Shown here: in pieces, positions 1-8,990 of the stretch
How positions within the stretch are numbered: position 1 is the stretch's first letter
How the letters are laid out: the number at the start of each line of letters is the position of its first letter
Assembly: GCF_013408245.1 (NCBI RefSeq)
Contig: NZ_JACBYS010000006.1
Span: 223,881-287,880, forward strand
DNA length: 64,000 bases
Direction: 5' to 3'
Origin: Duganella sp. 1224
Lineage (GTDB): Bacteria > Pseudomonadota > Gammaproteobacteria > Burkholderiales > Burkholderiaceae_D
Position numbers and translations under genes: made by a program
Notes under the pieces: generated by a model
The model's database searches: none
Told to the model about the DNA's origin: nothing
What the model saw: the letters and a program-made list of their open reading frames with translations, nothing else

Positions 1-585
1 GTGGCGCTGTACGAGCCGGACCTGAAGGACGAGGCGCAGGAAGAGGAATTGGCCGGCAAGCTGCAGCAGGCTTACGCCAACTACATGAAGGCCAAGATCG
101 CCTACATGCACAGCAAGGGCCAGGCCGTCTACCCTGACGCCAACAGCACCTTGCGCGTGACCTTCGGCAAGATCGCCGGCCGCGATCCGGGCGCCGATGG
201 CACCACCTGGAAGGCCTTCACCACGGTCGAGGGCGTAGCCGCCAAGGCCACCGGCCAGGGCGAGTTCAATGCGCCTGCCGCGCAGCTGAAAGCGATCAAG
301 GCCAAGGAATACGGCAAGTACGCCGATCCGATCCTGAAGACGGTGCCGGTGGCTTATCTGGCCACGCTGGACATCACCGGCGGCAACTCGGGCTCGGCCG
401 CGCTGAACGCCAAGGGCGAGTGGATTGGCCTGGCATTCGACGGCACGCTGGATTCGATCATTTCGGACTGGGACTTCAACAAGAAGATGACCCGCGACAT
501 CCAGGTCGACCTGCGCTACATCCTGTGGAACATGAAGCACGTCGACCACGCCGACAACCTGCTGAAGGAAATGGGCGCCGAATAA
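1..585 (+). CDS. S46 family dipeptidyl-peptidase, C-terminal part (DPP7-like)
   Basis: This is the C-terminal 194 residues of a gene that runs in from beyond the left edge, so the GTG at base 1 is not necessarily a start. The segment TGGNSGSA (catalytic Ser at visible residue 130) and the following W-I-G-L-A-F-D-G stretch are typical of S46 serine exopeptidases, which remove dipeptides from the N-terminus of peptides in the periplasm. Eighteen residues after the catalytic Ser lies a Gly (148). Family knowledge places a Gly here in DPP7-type enzymes (hydrophobic P1) and an Arg in DPP11 (acidic P1), so I infer DPP7-like specificity. His and Asp of the triad are outside the window. A strong terminator follows the stop. 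Confidence 0.85.
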   Translation: MALYEPDLKDEAQEEELAGKLQQAYANYMKAKIAYMHSKGQAVYPDANSTLRVTFGKIAGRDPGADGTTWKAFTTVEGVAAKATGQGEFNAPAAQLKAIKAKEYGKYADPILKTVPVAYLATLDITGGNSGSAALNAKGEWIGLAFDGTLDSIISDWDFNKKMTRDIQVDLRYILWNMKHVDHADNLLKEMGAE

Positions 586-607
586 GCGTCTTCCCCCGAT
601 AGTCGGA

Positions 608-640
608 AGCCACGCTCAGGAAACAGAGCGTGGCTTTTTA
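608..640 (+). terminator. Rho-independent terminator after the S46 peptidase
   Basis: A perfect 10-bp stem (608-617 with 626-635, AGCCACGCTC/GAGCGTGGCT) with an 8-nt loop is followed by a T run to 639. It begins 22 nt after the stop codon. Confidence 0.9.
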
Positions 641-693
641 TTATAATCGGTTACAGTATGGCGACGTCCCGTCCACCATCGCAAGGAGATGTT

Positions 694-1263
694 ATGTCCG
701 CAAAGAAAATTGCCGTCATCATCGGCAGCCTGCGCAAAGCGTCGCTCAACCGCAAGTTTGCCCATGAAGTCATGGCGCTGGCGCCGGAGTCGCTACAGCT
801 GGAGATCGTGGAAATCGGCGAACTCGCCGTCTACAACGAGGATCTGGAAGGCGATGGCGTCACGCCGCCGCAGGCGTGGACGCAATTCCGCGACCGCATG
901 AAGGAATACGAGGGCGTGCTGTTCTTCACGCCGGAATACAACCGCTCCACCACGGCCGCGCTGAAGAACGCGCTGGACGTCGGCTCGCGGCCCTACGGCC
1001 ACAGCATCTGGAGCGGCAAGCCAGCCGGCATCGTCAGCGTTTCCCCTGGCGCCACCGGCGCGTTCGGCGCCAACCACCATCTGCGCCAGTCGCTGGTGTT
1101 CCTCGACATGCCAACCCTGCTGCAGCCGGAGGCGTATATCGGCGGCGCCGCCAAGCTGCTGGGCGACGACGGCAAAATCAACAACGACAGCACCAAACAG
1201 TTCCTGAAGAAGTTCATTGACACTTACGCTACCTGGGTCGAGACCAACGCGAAGACGAAGTAA
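694..1263 (+). CDS. NAD(P)H-dependent FMN reductase / quinone reductase
   Basis: A flavodoxin-like reductase of 189 aa. The N-terminal phosphate-binding loop of FMN (GSLRKASLNR, residues 11-20) and the PEYNRS segment near residue 80 are hallmarks of the ChrR/YieF/ArsH-type NADPH:FMN reductase family, which reduces flavins, quinones or chromate in the cytoplasm. I chose the ATG at 694 because AAGGAG (683-688) stands 5 nt before it; the in-frame ATG at 658 has no such site. It stands alone after a terminator and is convergent with the next gene, sharing only the stop-to-stop junction. The physiological substrate cannot be told from sequence. Confidence 0.88.
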   Translation: MSAKKIAVIIGSLRKASLNRKFAHEVMALAPESLQLEIVEIGELAVYNEDLEGDGVTPPQAWTQFRDRMKEYEGVLFFTPEYNRSTTAALKNALDVGSRPYGHSIWSGKPAGIVSVSPGATGAFGANHHLRQSLVFLDMPTLLQPEAYIGGAAKLLGDDGKINNDSTKQFLKKFIDTYATWVETNAKTK

Positions 1264-2112
1264 TCAGCGCCGCAGCGGCGTGAAGACGTGGCCGGCCGCC
1301 GTCAGCGCGGCCGGTTGCACATGCGCCGGCGGCGCGCCGCGATTCAGCGCCAGCAGTTGCGGGCCATCTTGCCCCGGCAGCAGCGCCAGGTCCGCCCCGG
1401 GCAGACGCCGGGCCAGCTCCGCCGCAGCCGCGCCAATGGCGCCGGGCGCTCCGGCTGCGTCGGTCGCGCCGGTTGTGCCGGTCGCGCCGGTCGCACTGGT
1501 CGCACTGGTTGTGCCGGTCACGCCCGTCAAACCGGCCGCCCCCGCGTACAGCCGATACGACGCGCGGCTGTTGCCCACCTCGATCAGATAGCCTGCCATC
1601 GCGACCGTGCCCGCCGCGCCCGGCATGGCCGTCACGCGCAGCCGGGTGCCGTGCTTACGCAAGTCCAGCGCATTCCATGGCTGCATCGGATACCAGCGCG
1701 GCCCGGCCCCGGCCCCGGCCGTCGCCCCATCCTTCGCCCCATCGCCCGCGCCAGCCCCGCCCTGCTCCGCCACCACCACCGGCATGCCATCCGGCAGCGT
1801 CCGCAGCGGCGCCAGCCCGTCGTAACGGCCGGCGCTGGCCGGCAGCACCAGCAGCAGATCGGCAGCCGGCCAGCCCCGCACCGCGTACTGGCTGTAAGCC
1901 TCGCCATCCGCCTCCACCACCAGCAAGCGCAGATCCTGAAAGCGCACCAGCACCAGCCCCTTGCCAGCCAGTTGCAACTGCCCGCGCGACGCTGCCGGCG
2001 CCGTGGCGCCCGCCAACTCGATCACATAACGCGGCCCCACCTGCGCCACGCCCCAGCGACACACCAGCGCCAGCAACGCCACCACCAGTACCGCTCGCAC
2101 GCCATAGCCCAT
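1264..2112 (-). CDS. Putative metal-ligand-less metallo-beta-lactamase-fold protein with collagen-like insert
   Basis: This 282-aa protein has an N-terminal hydrophobic segment (residues 4-23) and no certain family. Its core resembles the UlaG-like metallo-beta-lactamase fold. LLLVLPASAGRYDGL sits where such enzymes have the HxHxDH loop, VTAMPGAAG where they have VTAxPARH, and YRLYAGAAGL where they have the ISGDTG strand. If that alignment is right, every metal ligand is replaced, making it a pseudoenzyme. Residues around 195-230 form a Gly-x-x low-complexity run (TGATGTTGAT and similar), and another Gly/Ala-rich insert lies near 120-135. The start ATG is preceded by GGGAGAA. The fold assignment is inference; the alternative is an unclassified exported protein. 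Confidence 0.55.
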   Translation of the reverse strand: MGYGVRAVLVVALLALVCRWGVAQVGPRYVIELAGATAPAASRGQLQLAGKGLVLVRFQDLRLLVVEADGEAYSQYAVRGWPAADLLLVLPASAGRYDGLAPLRTLPDGMPVVVAEQGGAGAGDGAKDGATAGAGAGPRWYPMQPWNALDLRKHGTRLRVTAMPGAAGTVAMAGYLIEVGNSRASYRLYAGAAGLTGVTGTTSATSATGATGTTGATDAAGAPGAIGAAAAELARRLPGADLALLPGQDGPQLLALNRGAPPAHVQPAALTAAGHVFTPLRR

Positions 2113-2269
2113 GCTGTTCTCCCGGCAAATGAAACAGACAAGCAGTACAGCACGACCGCGATAAATTTACGTTGAAGCAACTCAAGCTACCGGCTGCGGG
2201 CGCTCAAAAAACGGGCACGATGATACAATCTCGGCCTTCCCTTCCATTCCCGCTGAGATTCAGACCACC

Positions 2270-3955
2270 ATGCACGACATGCTGACGCCTTACGAAAAAG
2301 GCAATCACAACCAAACCACCACGTGGAGCGAATGCATCGCCTTCTACGAGGCGCTGGCCCAGCGCTTCCCGCACGTGCTGCGCTTTGAGCAGATCGGCCT
2401 GTCCGACGCCGGCATCCCGATCCACGCCGGCGTGGTCAGCGCCGACGGCGTCCACGACCGCAGCCAGATCAAGGCCGAGGGCCGCACCGTCTTCTTCAAC
2501 AACAACGGCATCCACCCGGGCGAGCCGGAAGGCGTGGATGCCTGCATGGCCATCGTGCGCGACCTGTGCTTCGACCCGGCCAAGCTGGCCGCGCTGGGCA
2601 AGACCGTGCTGCTGTTCGTGCCGCTGTACAACGTCGACGGCGCGCTAAACCGCGCCAACACCTCGCGCGTCAACCAGGACGGTCCCGAGCAGTTCGGCTT
2701 CCGCGGCAACAGCCGCCACCTCGACCTGAACCGCGACTTCATCAAGTGCGACACCTACAACGCCCAGCTGTTCAACCAGCTGCTGACCAGCTGGGACCCG
2801 GACGTGATGGTCGACACCCACACCTCCAACGGCGCCGACTACCCGTACACGATGACGCTGATCCACACCCAGGCCGACAAGCTGGGCTACGGCCTCGGCC
2901 CCTTCCTGCGCGACACCATGCTGCCGCACATCTACCAGGAGATGGCAGCGAAGGGCTGGCCGACCTGCCCCTACGTCAATCCGGTCAAGGACACGCCGGA
3001 CGACGGCATCGCCGAATTCCTCGAAGTGCCGCGCTTCTCGACCGGCTTCGCCGCCCTGCACCACGTCATCGGCTTCATGCCGGAAACGCACATGCTCAAG
3101 CCCTTCAAGGACCGCTACGACTCGATGCGTGCGCTGCTGGACGTGACCCTGGCCTTCACGGTCGCACACGGCGAACAAATCAAGCAACTGCGCGCCGAAG
3201 CCAAGGAGCAGGCGGCCAACGCCACCGAATGGACCGTCAGCTGGCAAATGGACGAAGACCATCCATCGACCTTCTGCTTCAAGGGCTACGCGGCCAAACG
3301 CAGCGCCAGCCTGCTGGGCAACTACCAGCGCCTGTCGTATGACCGCAGCCAGCCGTGGGAAAAAGACATCGCCTACTACAACCGCTTCGTGCCGTCGGCC
3401 ACCGTGCGCGCGCCGAAAGGCTACATCGTCCCGCAAGCGTGGCGCGAAGCCATCGAGCGCCTGCAGTGGAACGGCGTGGAAATGGCCCGCTTCGACGAAG
3501 CGCAGACGGTGGAAGCACAGTACTACCACATCGTCTCCGTGAGCTCGCGCCCGCACGCCTACGAAGGCCATCTGTACCACGACGACGTGCGGTTGGAGGC
3601 ACGCACCGCCACCTTCACCGTGCAGCCGGGTGACTACTTCATCCCGCTCAAGCAGGGCAACGCGCGCTACGCCGTCGAAACGCTGGAGCCCCAGGGCCAC
3701 GACTCCTTCTTCCGCTGGGGCTTCTTCAACAGCGTGCTGGAAAAGAAAGAAGCCTACTCGGACTACGTGTTCGAAGACCTGGCGCTGGAGATGCTGGACA
3801 CCGAGCCGGAACTGAAAGCGAAATTCGAAGCATGGAAGGCCGCCAATCCGGCGCTGCTGTCGGACCAGGACGCGGTGCTGGGCTTCATCTTCGCCAACGG
3901 CAAGCGCCACGCCGAGCCGGAATGGCGCCGCTACCCGGTGCTGTCGGTCTTCTAA
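2270..3955 (+). CDS. M14-family zinc carboxypeptidase-like protein
   Basis: A 561-aa protein. The N-terminal half is an M14 metallopeptidase domain: the zinc motif IHPGEPEG gives His82 and Glu85, a third ligand is likely His184 in VDTHTSNG, and PETH near residue 273 could supply the catalytic Glu. The C-terminal ~250 residues are a conserved extension of unknown role. No signal peptide is visible, so the protein is probably cytoplasmic. A TACAAT -10-like hexamer lies at 2224-2229. The Shine-Dalgarno site is weak, and an in-frame ATG at 2279 is an alternative start. Substrate unknown; M14 members trim C-terminal residues or peptidoglycan peptides. Confidence 0.8.
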   Translation: MHDMLTPYEKGNHNQTTTWSECIAFYEALAQRFPHVLRFEQIGLSDAGIPIHAGVVSADGVHDRSQIKAEGRTVFFNNNGIHPGEPEGVDACMAIVRDLCFDPAKLAALGKTVLLFVPLYNVDGALNRANTSRVNQDGPEQFGFRGNSRHLDLNRDFIKCDTYNAQLFNQLLTSWDPDVMVDTHTSNGADYPYTMTLIHTQADKLGYGLGPFLRDTMLPHIYQEMAAKGWPTCPYVNPVKDTPDDGIAEFLEVPRFSTGFAALHHVIGFMPETHMLKPFKDRYDSMRALLDVTLAFTVAHGEQIKQLRAEAKEQAANATEWTVSWQMDEDHPSTFCFKGYAAKRSASLLGNYQRLSYDRSQPWEKDIAYYNRFVPSATVRAPKGYIVPQAWREAIERLQWNGVEMARFDEAQTVEAQYYHIVSVSSRPHAYEGHLYHDDVRLEARTATFTVQPGDYFIPLKQGNARYAVETLEPQGHDSFFRWGFFNSVLEKKEAYSDYVFEDLALEMLDTEPELKAKFEAWKAANPALLSDQDAVLGFIFANGKRHAEPEWRRYPVLSVF

Positions 3956-4040
3956 ACCTCCCGTAGTATTTCGCGTCATTCAACGTGCGCGCCGTGGCGA
4001 TCCCGCGGCGCGCATGCAAGCTGCCCACAAGGCCATAGCC

Positions 4041-6212
4041 ATGCATTACGCACTCAATCTGCGCACCTTCTTCTACAGCCATTACTTTTATCTCGGCCTG
4101 CGCTTCGCCGCCGGCCTGGTCGGCGTCACGCTGATCACGCTGCACTTCGCCGACATGGCAACCGCCATGACCGTCTGCATCGGCGCCCTGTGCACCGCGC
4201 TGATGGACATGCCCAGTCCCCTGCGCCACAAGTTCAACGAGATGAGCGCCTCGGTGCTGCTGTGCAGCGCCGTCACCCTGTTAATCAGCCTGTGCGCGCC
4301 GTACCACTGGCTGCTGATGATCATGCTGGTGCTGGTCAGCTTTGCCGCCTGCATGATGGTCGTCTACGGCAAAAAGTCGATGCCGCTGCAACTGGCCACG
4401 CTGTTCATCATGACCATGTCGATGGAACACGATATGTCGGTGCGCCAGTCCTTCATCCACACCGGCGTGTTCACGCTGGGCGCGGTGGCCTACCTGGCCT
4501 ACGCCATGGGCATCTCGTGGATACTGCGCCACCGCATCAAGCAGCAGGTGCTGGCCGAGGCGCTGTTCGAGCTGGCCGCCTACATCGACATCAAGGCCGA
4601 CTTCTACGACACCCGCTTCAACCTCACCGAACAATTCAATAAGCTGATCCGCCATCAAAGCCTGCTGGCCGACCGCCAGCAGGCCTCGCGCGACCTGATC
4701 CTGCGCGCCCACAACAACGCGCGCGACGCCATCGTGGTGCAGGTCCACGTCTGCATGCTGGACCTGTATGAGCTGATCCTCTCCACCCACACCGACTACG
4801 CGCTGCTGCGCGCCCACCTGGCCGATTCGCCGGTGATGCAAACGCTGCACGACCTGGCCTACAAGGCCGCGCGCGACATTGAATCGGTGGCGTACGATGT
4901 CACGCGCAAGAAGTCCTCCTACCCGGAAATCAGCTACGAGCCGGAGCTGGCCGCCATCGAGGCCGAACTGGCGGCCATCCAGCAGCGCATCGATGCCGGC
5001 AAGCCGCAGCACGAAGCGCTGGCGGTGCTGCGCGCGCAGCGCAACAAGATCCGCGCCATCATCAAGATGATCGGCGAGCTGCATCAGGCCAGCCAGAAGG
5101 CCTACGACACCACGCCGTTCTGGGTGGATGCCGACATGGGCCCGTTCCTGTCGCAGCAAAAATATGAGTTCCGCATGATCCTGTCGCACCTGCGGCTGGA
5201 TTCGCCGATCTTCCGCTTTTCGCTGCGGGTGGCGATGGCGATCTCGGTCGGGCTGGCGGTGGCGGCGTGGCTGCCGTATGCGACGCACAGCTACTGGATC
5301 GTGCTGACCATCGTCATCATCCTCAAGCCGTCGTTCAGCATGACCAAGCAGCGGCGGCGCGACCGCATCGTCGGCACGGTGATCGGCTGCGTGATCACCG
5401 CGCTGATCATCAAGTTCCTCAACTACCCGGCCTTCATCCTCGGCGCGCTGGTGCTGTCGACGGTGGCCATGCCGACCTTCGTCTATCTGCGCTATCGCTA
5501 TGCGGCGGTGGCGGTCAGCGTGATGATCTTGCTGCAGATGTACCTGATCGCGCCGGGCAACGAGAACCTGATCATGGAGCGCCTGGTGGATACGGTGGTG
5601 GGCGCGGTGGTGGCGACAGCCTTCAGCTTCGTACTGGCCAGCTGGGAGTACCAGACCTTGCCGCGCCTGGTGCGCGAGGTGTTGGAAGTGAACCGGCGCT
5701 ACATGCAGGCCAGCTTCGATCTGCTGCAGGGCAAAGGCAAGGACGATTTCGCCTACCGCATCGAACGCAAGCGCCTGATGGACAGCCTGGCCGCGCTCAG
5801 TTCCGCGCTGGTGCGCATGCTCGATGAGCCGTCCAGCAAACAGCGCGCGGTGGAGGACATCAACCTGTTCATCGTGCAGAACTACCTGCTGATGGCGCAC
5901 GTGGCGGCGCTGCGCGCCATCCTGCGCCGCCACACGAAGGAACTGCCGGCGGAAGCGGTCAACGCCATGCTGGCCGAAAGCCACGCCCAGGTGGTGGACG
6001 TGCTGGAACACGCGTTGGATCCGCGCAGCCAGGCCAGCGAGGAGGCGCTGATGTCGGCCTCCACGCTGTCGGCGCAATCGGCGGCGGCGGCGCGGGCGTC
6101 GCAGGTGCCGTGGTCCGGCTGGCCGCTGGTCCAGCGCCGCATCCGGTTGCTGCAGGCGGACGCCGTCAAAATCATCGTCCACCGCGCAGCCATCCTGCGC
6201 GACCTCGCCTGA
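4041..6212 (+). CDS. FUSC-family inner-membrane transporter (YccS/AaeB-like)
   Basis: A 723-aa membrane protein with the duplicated FUSC layout: an N-terminal cluster of about six transmembrane helices (residues 15-160), a long soluble helical region (160-390), a second six-helix cluster (about 395-540), and a cytoplasmic C-terminal tail. Family members export aromatic carboxylic acids or related compounds, usually with a membrane-fusion partner; none is adjacent here. I prefer the ATG at 4041, which follows AAGG at 4029-4032. The ATG at 4014 is buried in a 9-bp hairpin stem (3986-3994 with 4006-4014) and lacks a ribosome-binding site. Substrate unknown. Confidence 0.85.
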   Translation: MHYALNLRTFFYSHYFYLGLRFAAGLVGVTLITLHFADMATAMTVCIGALCTALMDMPSPLRHKFNEMSASVLLCSAVTLLISLCAPYHWLLMIMLVLVSFAACMMVVYGKKSMPLQLATLFIMTMSMEHDMSVRQSFIHTGVFTLGAVAYLAYAMGISWILRHRIKQQVLAEALFELAAYIDIKADFYDTRFNLTEQFNKLIRHQSLLADRQQASRDLILRAHNNARDAIVVQVHVCMLDLYELILSTHTDYALLRAHLADSPVMQTLHDLAYKAARDIESVAYDVTRKKSSYPEISYEPELAAIEAELAAIQQRIDAGKPQHEALAVLRAQRNKIRAIIKMIGELHQASQKAYDTTPFWVDADMGPFLSQQKYEFRMILSHLRLDSPIFRFSLRVAMAISVGLAVAAWLPYATHSYWIVLTIVIILKPSFSMTKQRRRDRIVGTVIGCVITALIIKFLNYPAFILGALVLSTVAMPTFVYLRYRYAAVAVSVMILLQMYLIAPGNENLIMERLVDTVVGAVVATAFSFVLASWEYQTLPRLVREVLEVNRRYMQASFDLLQGKGKDDFAYRIERKRLMDSLAALSSALVRMLDEPSSKQRAVEDINLFIVQNYLLMAHVAALRAILRRHTKELPAEAVNAMLAESHAQVVDVLEHALDPRSQASEEALMSASTLSAQSAAAARASQVPWSGWPLVQRRIRLLQADAVKIIVHRAAILRDLA

Positions 6213-6248
6213 ACCTGGTCATGCGGCGCAGGCACGAAGCCTGCTAGT

Positions 6249-7175
6249 ATGACCGGCATGACCACCTCCACTTCCACCTTCACCACCCGCGACCTGCTGT
6301 CCGCCCTGCTGGTTGTCATCATCTGGGGCACCAACTTCGTCGCGATGAAAATCGGCCTGCTAGCGTTGACGCCGTTCCAGATGGGCGCCGCGCGCTATGT
6401 GTTCGCCATCCTGCCGCTGATCTTCTTTGTGCGCCCGCCCAGGCTGGCGCCGAAGTGGGTGATCGCTTATGGGCTGAGCCAGGGCGTGGGCCAATTCGGG
6501 CTGCTGTTTCTGTCGCTGAAGGTTGGCATGTCGGCCTCGCTGGCGTCGGTGATCCTGCAGACGCAGGTCTTCTTCACCGCCATCTTCAGCTTTATGCTGC
6601 TGAAGGAGCACACCAGCCGCGCGCTGATCGCCGGACTGCTGCTGGCAGCGCTGGGCCTGGGCTGCTTCGCCATGAGCTCCCTGCAGGCCGGCCACGCCAA
6701 CGACATCACGCCGGCCGGCTTCGTCCTGTGCCTGGCCGGCGCCGCCATGTGGGCCGTGTCGAATATCGTCGTGCGGCGCGCGCAGAAGGCCATGCCGGAC
6801 TTCGACGTGATCAGCTTCATCGTCTGGTGCGGCGCGGTGCCGATTGTGCCGTTCGTGCTGCTGTCGCTGGCGTTTGACGATCCGGCCACGCGCTGGCACT
6901 GGACCGGCGCGCCCTTCATCACCTGGGTGGCGGTGGCCTACATCGGCTGGATCTCCACCATTGCCGGCTACGCGATGTGGACCCGGCTGCTGAAGCGCTA
7001 CCCGGTTAACCGGGTGGCGCCGTTCAGCCTGGGCGTGCCGGTGGTCGGCATCGCCTCCGGCATGCTGATGCTGGGCGATACCATCGGCGCCTGGCAGTGG
7101 GGCGGTGTCGGCTTCATCGTCGCGGCGCTGGTGTGCACCATGTTCGGCGGCCGCTGGCTGGACCGCAAGGCATAA
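6249..7175 (+). CDS. eamA: EamA-type drug/metabolite exporter (O-acetylserine/cysteine exporter-like)
   Basis: A 308-aa DMT-superfamily transporter with ten predicted helices in two EamA repeats. The opening ALLVVIIWGTNFVAMKIGL and the second-half segment RVAPFSLGVPVVGIASG closely follow Escherichia coli EamA, which exports cysteine and O-acetylserine, so this is the likeliest relative; substrate identity is inference. A second ATG three codons in (6258) may be the real start. A small hairpin (GCAGGC/GCCTGC, 6228-6244) sits just before the gene. It is convergent with the diguanylate cyclase gene. Confidence 0.82.
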   Translation: MTGMTTSTSTFTTRDLLSALLVVIIWGTNFVAMKIGLLALTPFQMGAARYVFAILPLIFFVRPPRLAPKWVIAYGLSQGVGQFGLLFLSLKVGMSASLASVILQTQVFFTAIFSFMLLKEHTSRALIAGLLLAALGLGCFAMSSLQAGHANDITPAGFVLCLAGAAMWAVSNIVVRRAQKAMPDFDVISFIVWCGAVPIVPFVLLSLAFDDPATRWHWTGAPFITWVAVAYIGWISTIAGYAMWTRLLKRYPVNRVAPFSLGVPVVGIASGMLMLGDTIGAWQWGGVGFIVAALVCTMFGGRWLDRKA

Positions 7176-8573
7176 TCAGGCTGCGAAGCAGACGCGGTTG
7201 CGGCCCGTCTCCTTGGCGCGGTACAGCAGCGCGTCGGCCTTCTGCAGCATGGCCTCCGCCGTGCCGGCCGCCAGGTCGGCGCAGACGCCCATGCTCATCG
7301 TCACCTTCAGGTCCGGATGCACCTGGTGCCACGGGAAGGATTCGATCATCGCGCGCAGCTTGTCGCACAGCGCGGCCGCCTGCGCCAGCTCCGTCTCCGG
7401 GAAGGCGATGACGAATTCCTCGCCGCCGTAGCGCGCCACCAGATCGCTCAAGCGCATATGGCTGCGCAGGATCTCGCCCACCTGGCGCAGCACCGCGTCG
7501 CCGGTGGCATGCGAGAACTGGTCGTTGATCTTCTTGAAGAAATCGATATCGCCGATCACCATGCTCAGTGGCCGCTTGTGGCGCACCGCGTGGCTGAACA
7601 GGGTGCTGGCCTGCTCATCGAAGTGGCGGCGGTTGTGCAGCTTGGTCAGCGCATCGCGCACACTCAGTTCGCGCAGTTGCTCCGCTTGCGCCAGAATGGT
7701 CTGGTGCGACTCGCTCAACTCCTCGTGCGAACGCGCCAGCTTTTCGCTCATGGCGTTGAAGGCGGCGGCCAGTTCGGCCACTTCGTCCTTGCCCTCCACC
7801 GGCACGCGTTGCAACAGCGAGCCGCCATGCATCGCGCGCACCGCGCTGGTGAGATGGCCCAGCGTGCGGCCCAGCCCACGGCTGATCAGAAGACCGAGCA
7901 CCAGCGCCAGAATCGCCGCCCCGCTCACGCCATACCACAGCGCCTCGCGCATGGCCGCCAGATACTGGAGTTCCTGTTTGCTCGGCGTAATCACGCCTTC
8001 GGGCGACACATACGCCAGCACCTGGCCGTTGACCCGCACCGGCCGCGCATCCTTGCGCGCCGCTTCCGGCAGCAGCTCGTCGTGCTCATAGACGCCGGCG
8101 CCCAGCAGTACGCGGTAATGCGGGTCCACCAGGATGAAGTGATAGGGCGGCTCGCCGCGCCGGCCGCTCTGGCCCTGACCCTGGCCCGGCGGCGGCGGAC
8201 GGCGGCCGTCATCGGCGCCGTGGCGATCTTCGTCCGGCGGTGGGCGCTGCCCGTCCTCGGGTGGACCGCGCCGGTCCTCCGGCGGTGGCCGGCGCTCCTC
8301 GTCCTGCGCCCCATCCGACAATGGCGGCCGCTCGTCGGCCTGTTCGCGCGCCCGCATGAAGCGCTCGAAACCGCGCGGGCCGGGGCTGTCCTGCCAGCTA
8401 CCGTATTGGGTCAGATAGGCGGTGATCGCCTGGTGGAAACTATCGGCCGCGCGCTCGCGCCGCAAGCTGTCCACCTTCTTGGTCATGCCGACGTAGGCCA
8501 ATCCGCCCACCATCGCCACCGCCGCCAATCCGGTCAACAACAACGCCAGCATGAATTTCGTGCGCAGAGACAT
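7176..8573 (-). CDS. Membrane diguanylate cyclase with HAMP and proline-rich sensor insert
   Basis: A 465-aa protein made of TM1 (residues 6-30), a periplasmic sensor (31-210), TM2 (212-231), HAMP (about 231-285) and GGDEF (about 303-465). The active site is intact (GGEEF, 383-387), and a product-inhibition I-site RLSD lies at 374-377, exactly five residues before it. The enzyme should therefore make cyclic di-GMP and be feedback-inhibited. The sensor carries an unusual repetitive Pro/Arg/Asp-rich stretch (82-143, repeated RRPPPED-like units). Start chosen at the ATG with GAGG 5 nt upstream; a GTG two codons earlier is the alternative. Convergent with eamA. Confidence 0.9.
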   Translation of the reverse strand: MSLRTKFMLALLLTGLAAVAMVGGLAYVGMTKKVDSLRRERAADSFHQAITAYLTQYGSWQDSPGPRGFERFMRAREQADERPPLSDGAQDEERRPPPEDRRGPPEDGQRPPPDEDRHGADDGRRPPPPGQGQGQSGRRGEPPYHFILVDPHYRVLLGAGVYEHDELLPEAARKDARPVRVNGQVLAYVSPEGVITPSKQELQYLAAMREALWYGVSGAAILALVLGLLISRGLGRTLGHLTSAVRAMHGGSLLQRVPVEGKDEVAELAAAFNAMSEKLARSHEELSESHQTILAQAEQLRELSVRDALTKLHNRRHFDEQASTLFSHAVRHKRPLSMVIGDIDFFKKINDQFSHATGDAVLRQVGEILRSHMRLSDLVARYGGEEFVIAFPETELAQAAALCDKLRAMIESFPWHQVHPDLKVTMSMGVCADLAAGTAEAMLQKADALLYRAKETGRNRVCFAA

Positions 8574-8742
8574 CCCCACCTCATCAGATTATTGCCAAAA
8601 GGATAGTAATCATACCCGACGGCATAGGATTCAAGCAGAGTTATACGCTTTATTTATGCTTAGTATCACAAATCAAAAGTTTATTTATTACTGAAACCGG
8701 CGCATACTGCAACGCAACAAACGAATATTGATGGAGCTTCTG

Positions 8743-8964
8743 ATGAGCGCAACGACCTACACCACCACCGCCGGCACTGGCTACTTCGCCAATGTTGTTA
8801 ACGCGGTACGCCAGCTGTTCGCCGCCGTGTTCGCCGTGCAGCCGGGTATGTCGCAACGCAACAAAGAAGAAACCATCTGGTGGCTTACCCGCATGGCGAA
8901 TGACTGCGAGCGCCACTCCCCTGGCCTGTCCGCCGAGTTGCGCTTCTTCGCCTCGCGCGCTTAA
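8743..8964 (+). CDS. Conserved small protein of unknown function (73 aa)
   Basis: A 73-aa protein starting MSATTYTT, with GGAG (8733-8736) six nucleotides before the ATG. It has an amphipathic or hydrophobic stretch (NVVNAVRQLFAAVFAV) and a polar C-terminal half ending ELRFFASRA. I recognise no domain. It lies 26 nt upstream of an even smaller membrane-like protein in the same direction and probably shares its transcript. The diguanylate cyclase is divergent. Confidence 0.72.
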   Translation: MSATTYTTTAGTGYFANVVNAVRQLFAAVFAVQPGMSQRNKEETIWWLTRMANDCERHSPGLSAELRFFASRA

Positions 8965-8990
8965 TCGAATTTAATTTAAGGAGAAATACC

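Noticed and set aside
4281..6182. A 633-codon open frame on the minus strand
   Set aside because: Antisense shadow of the FUSC gene.
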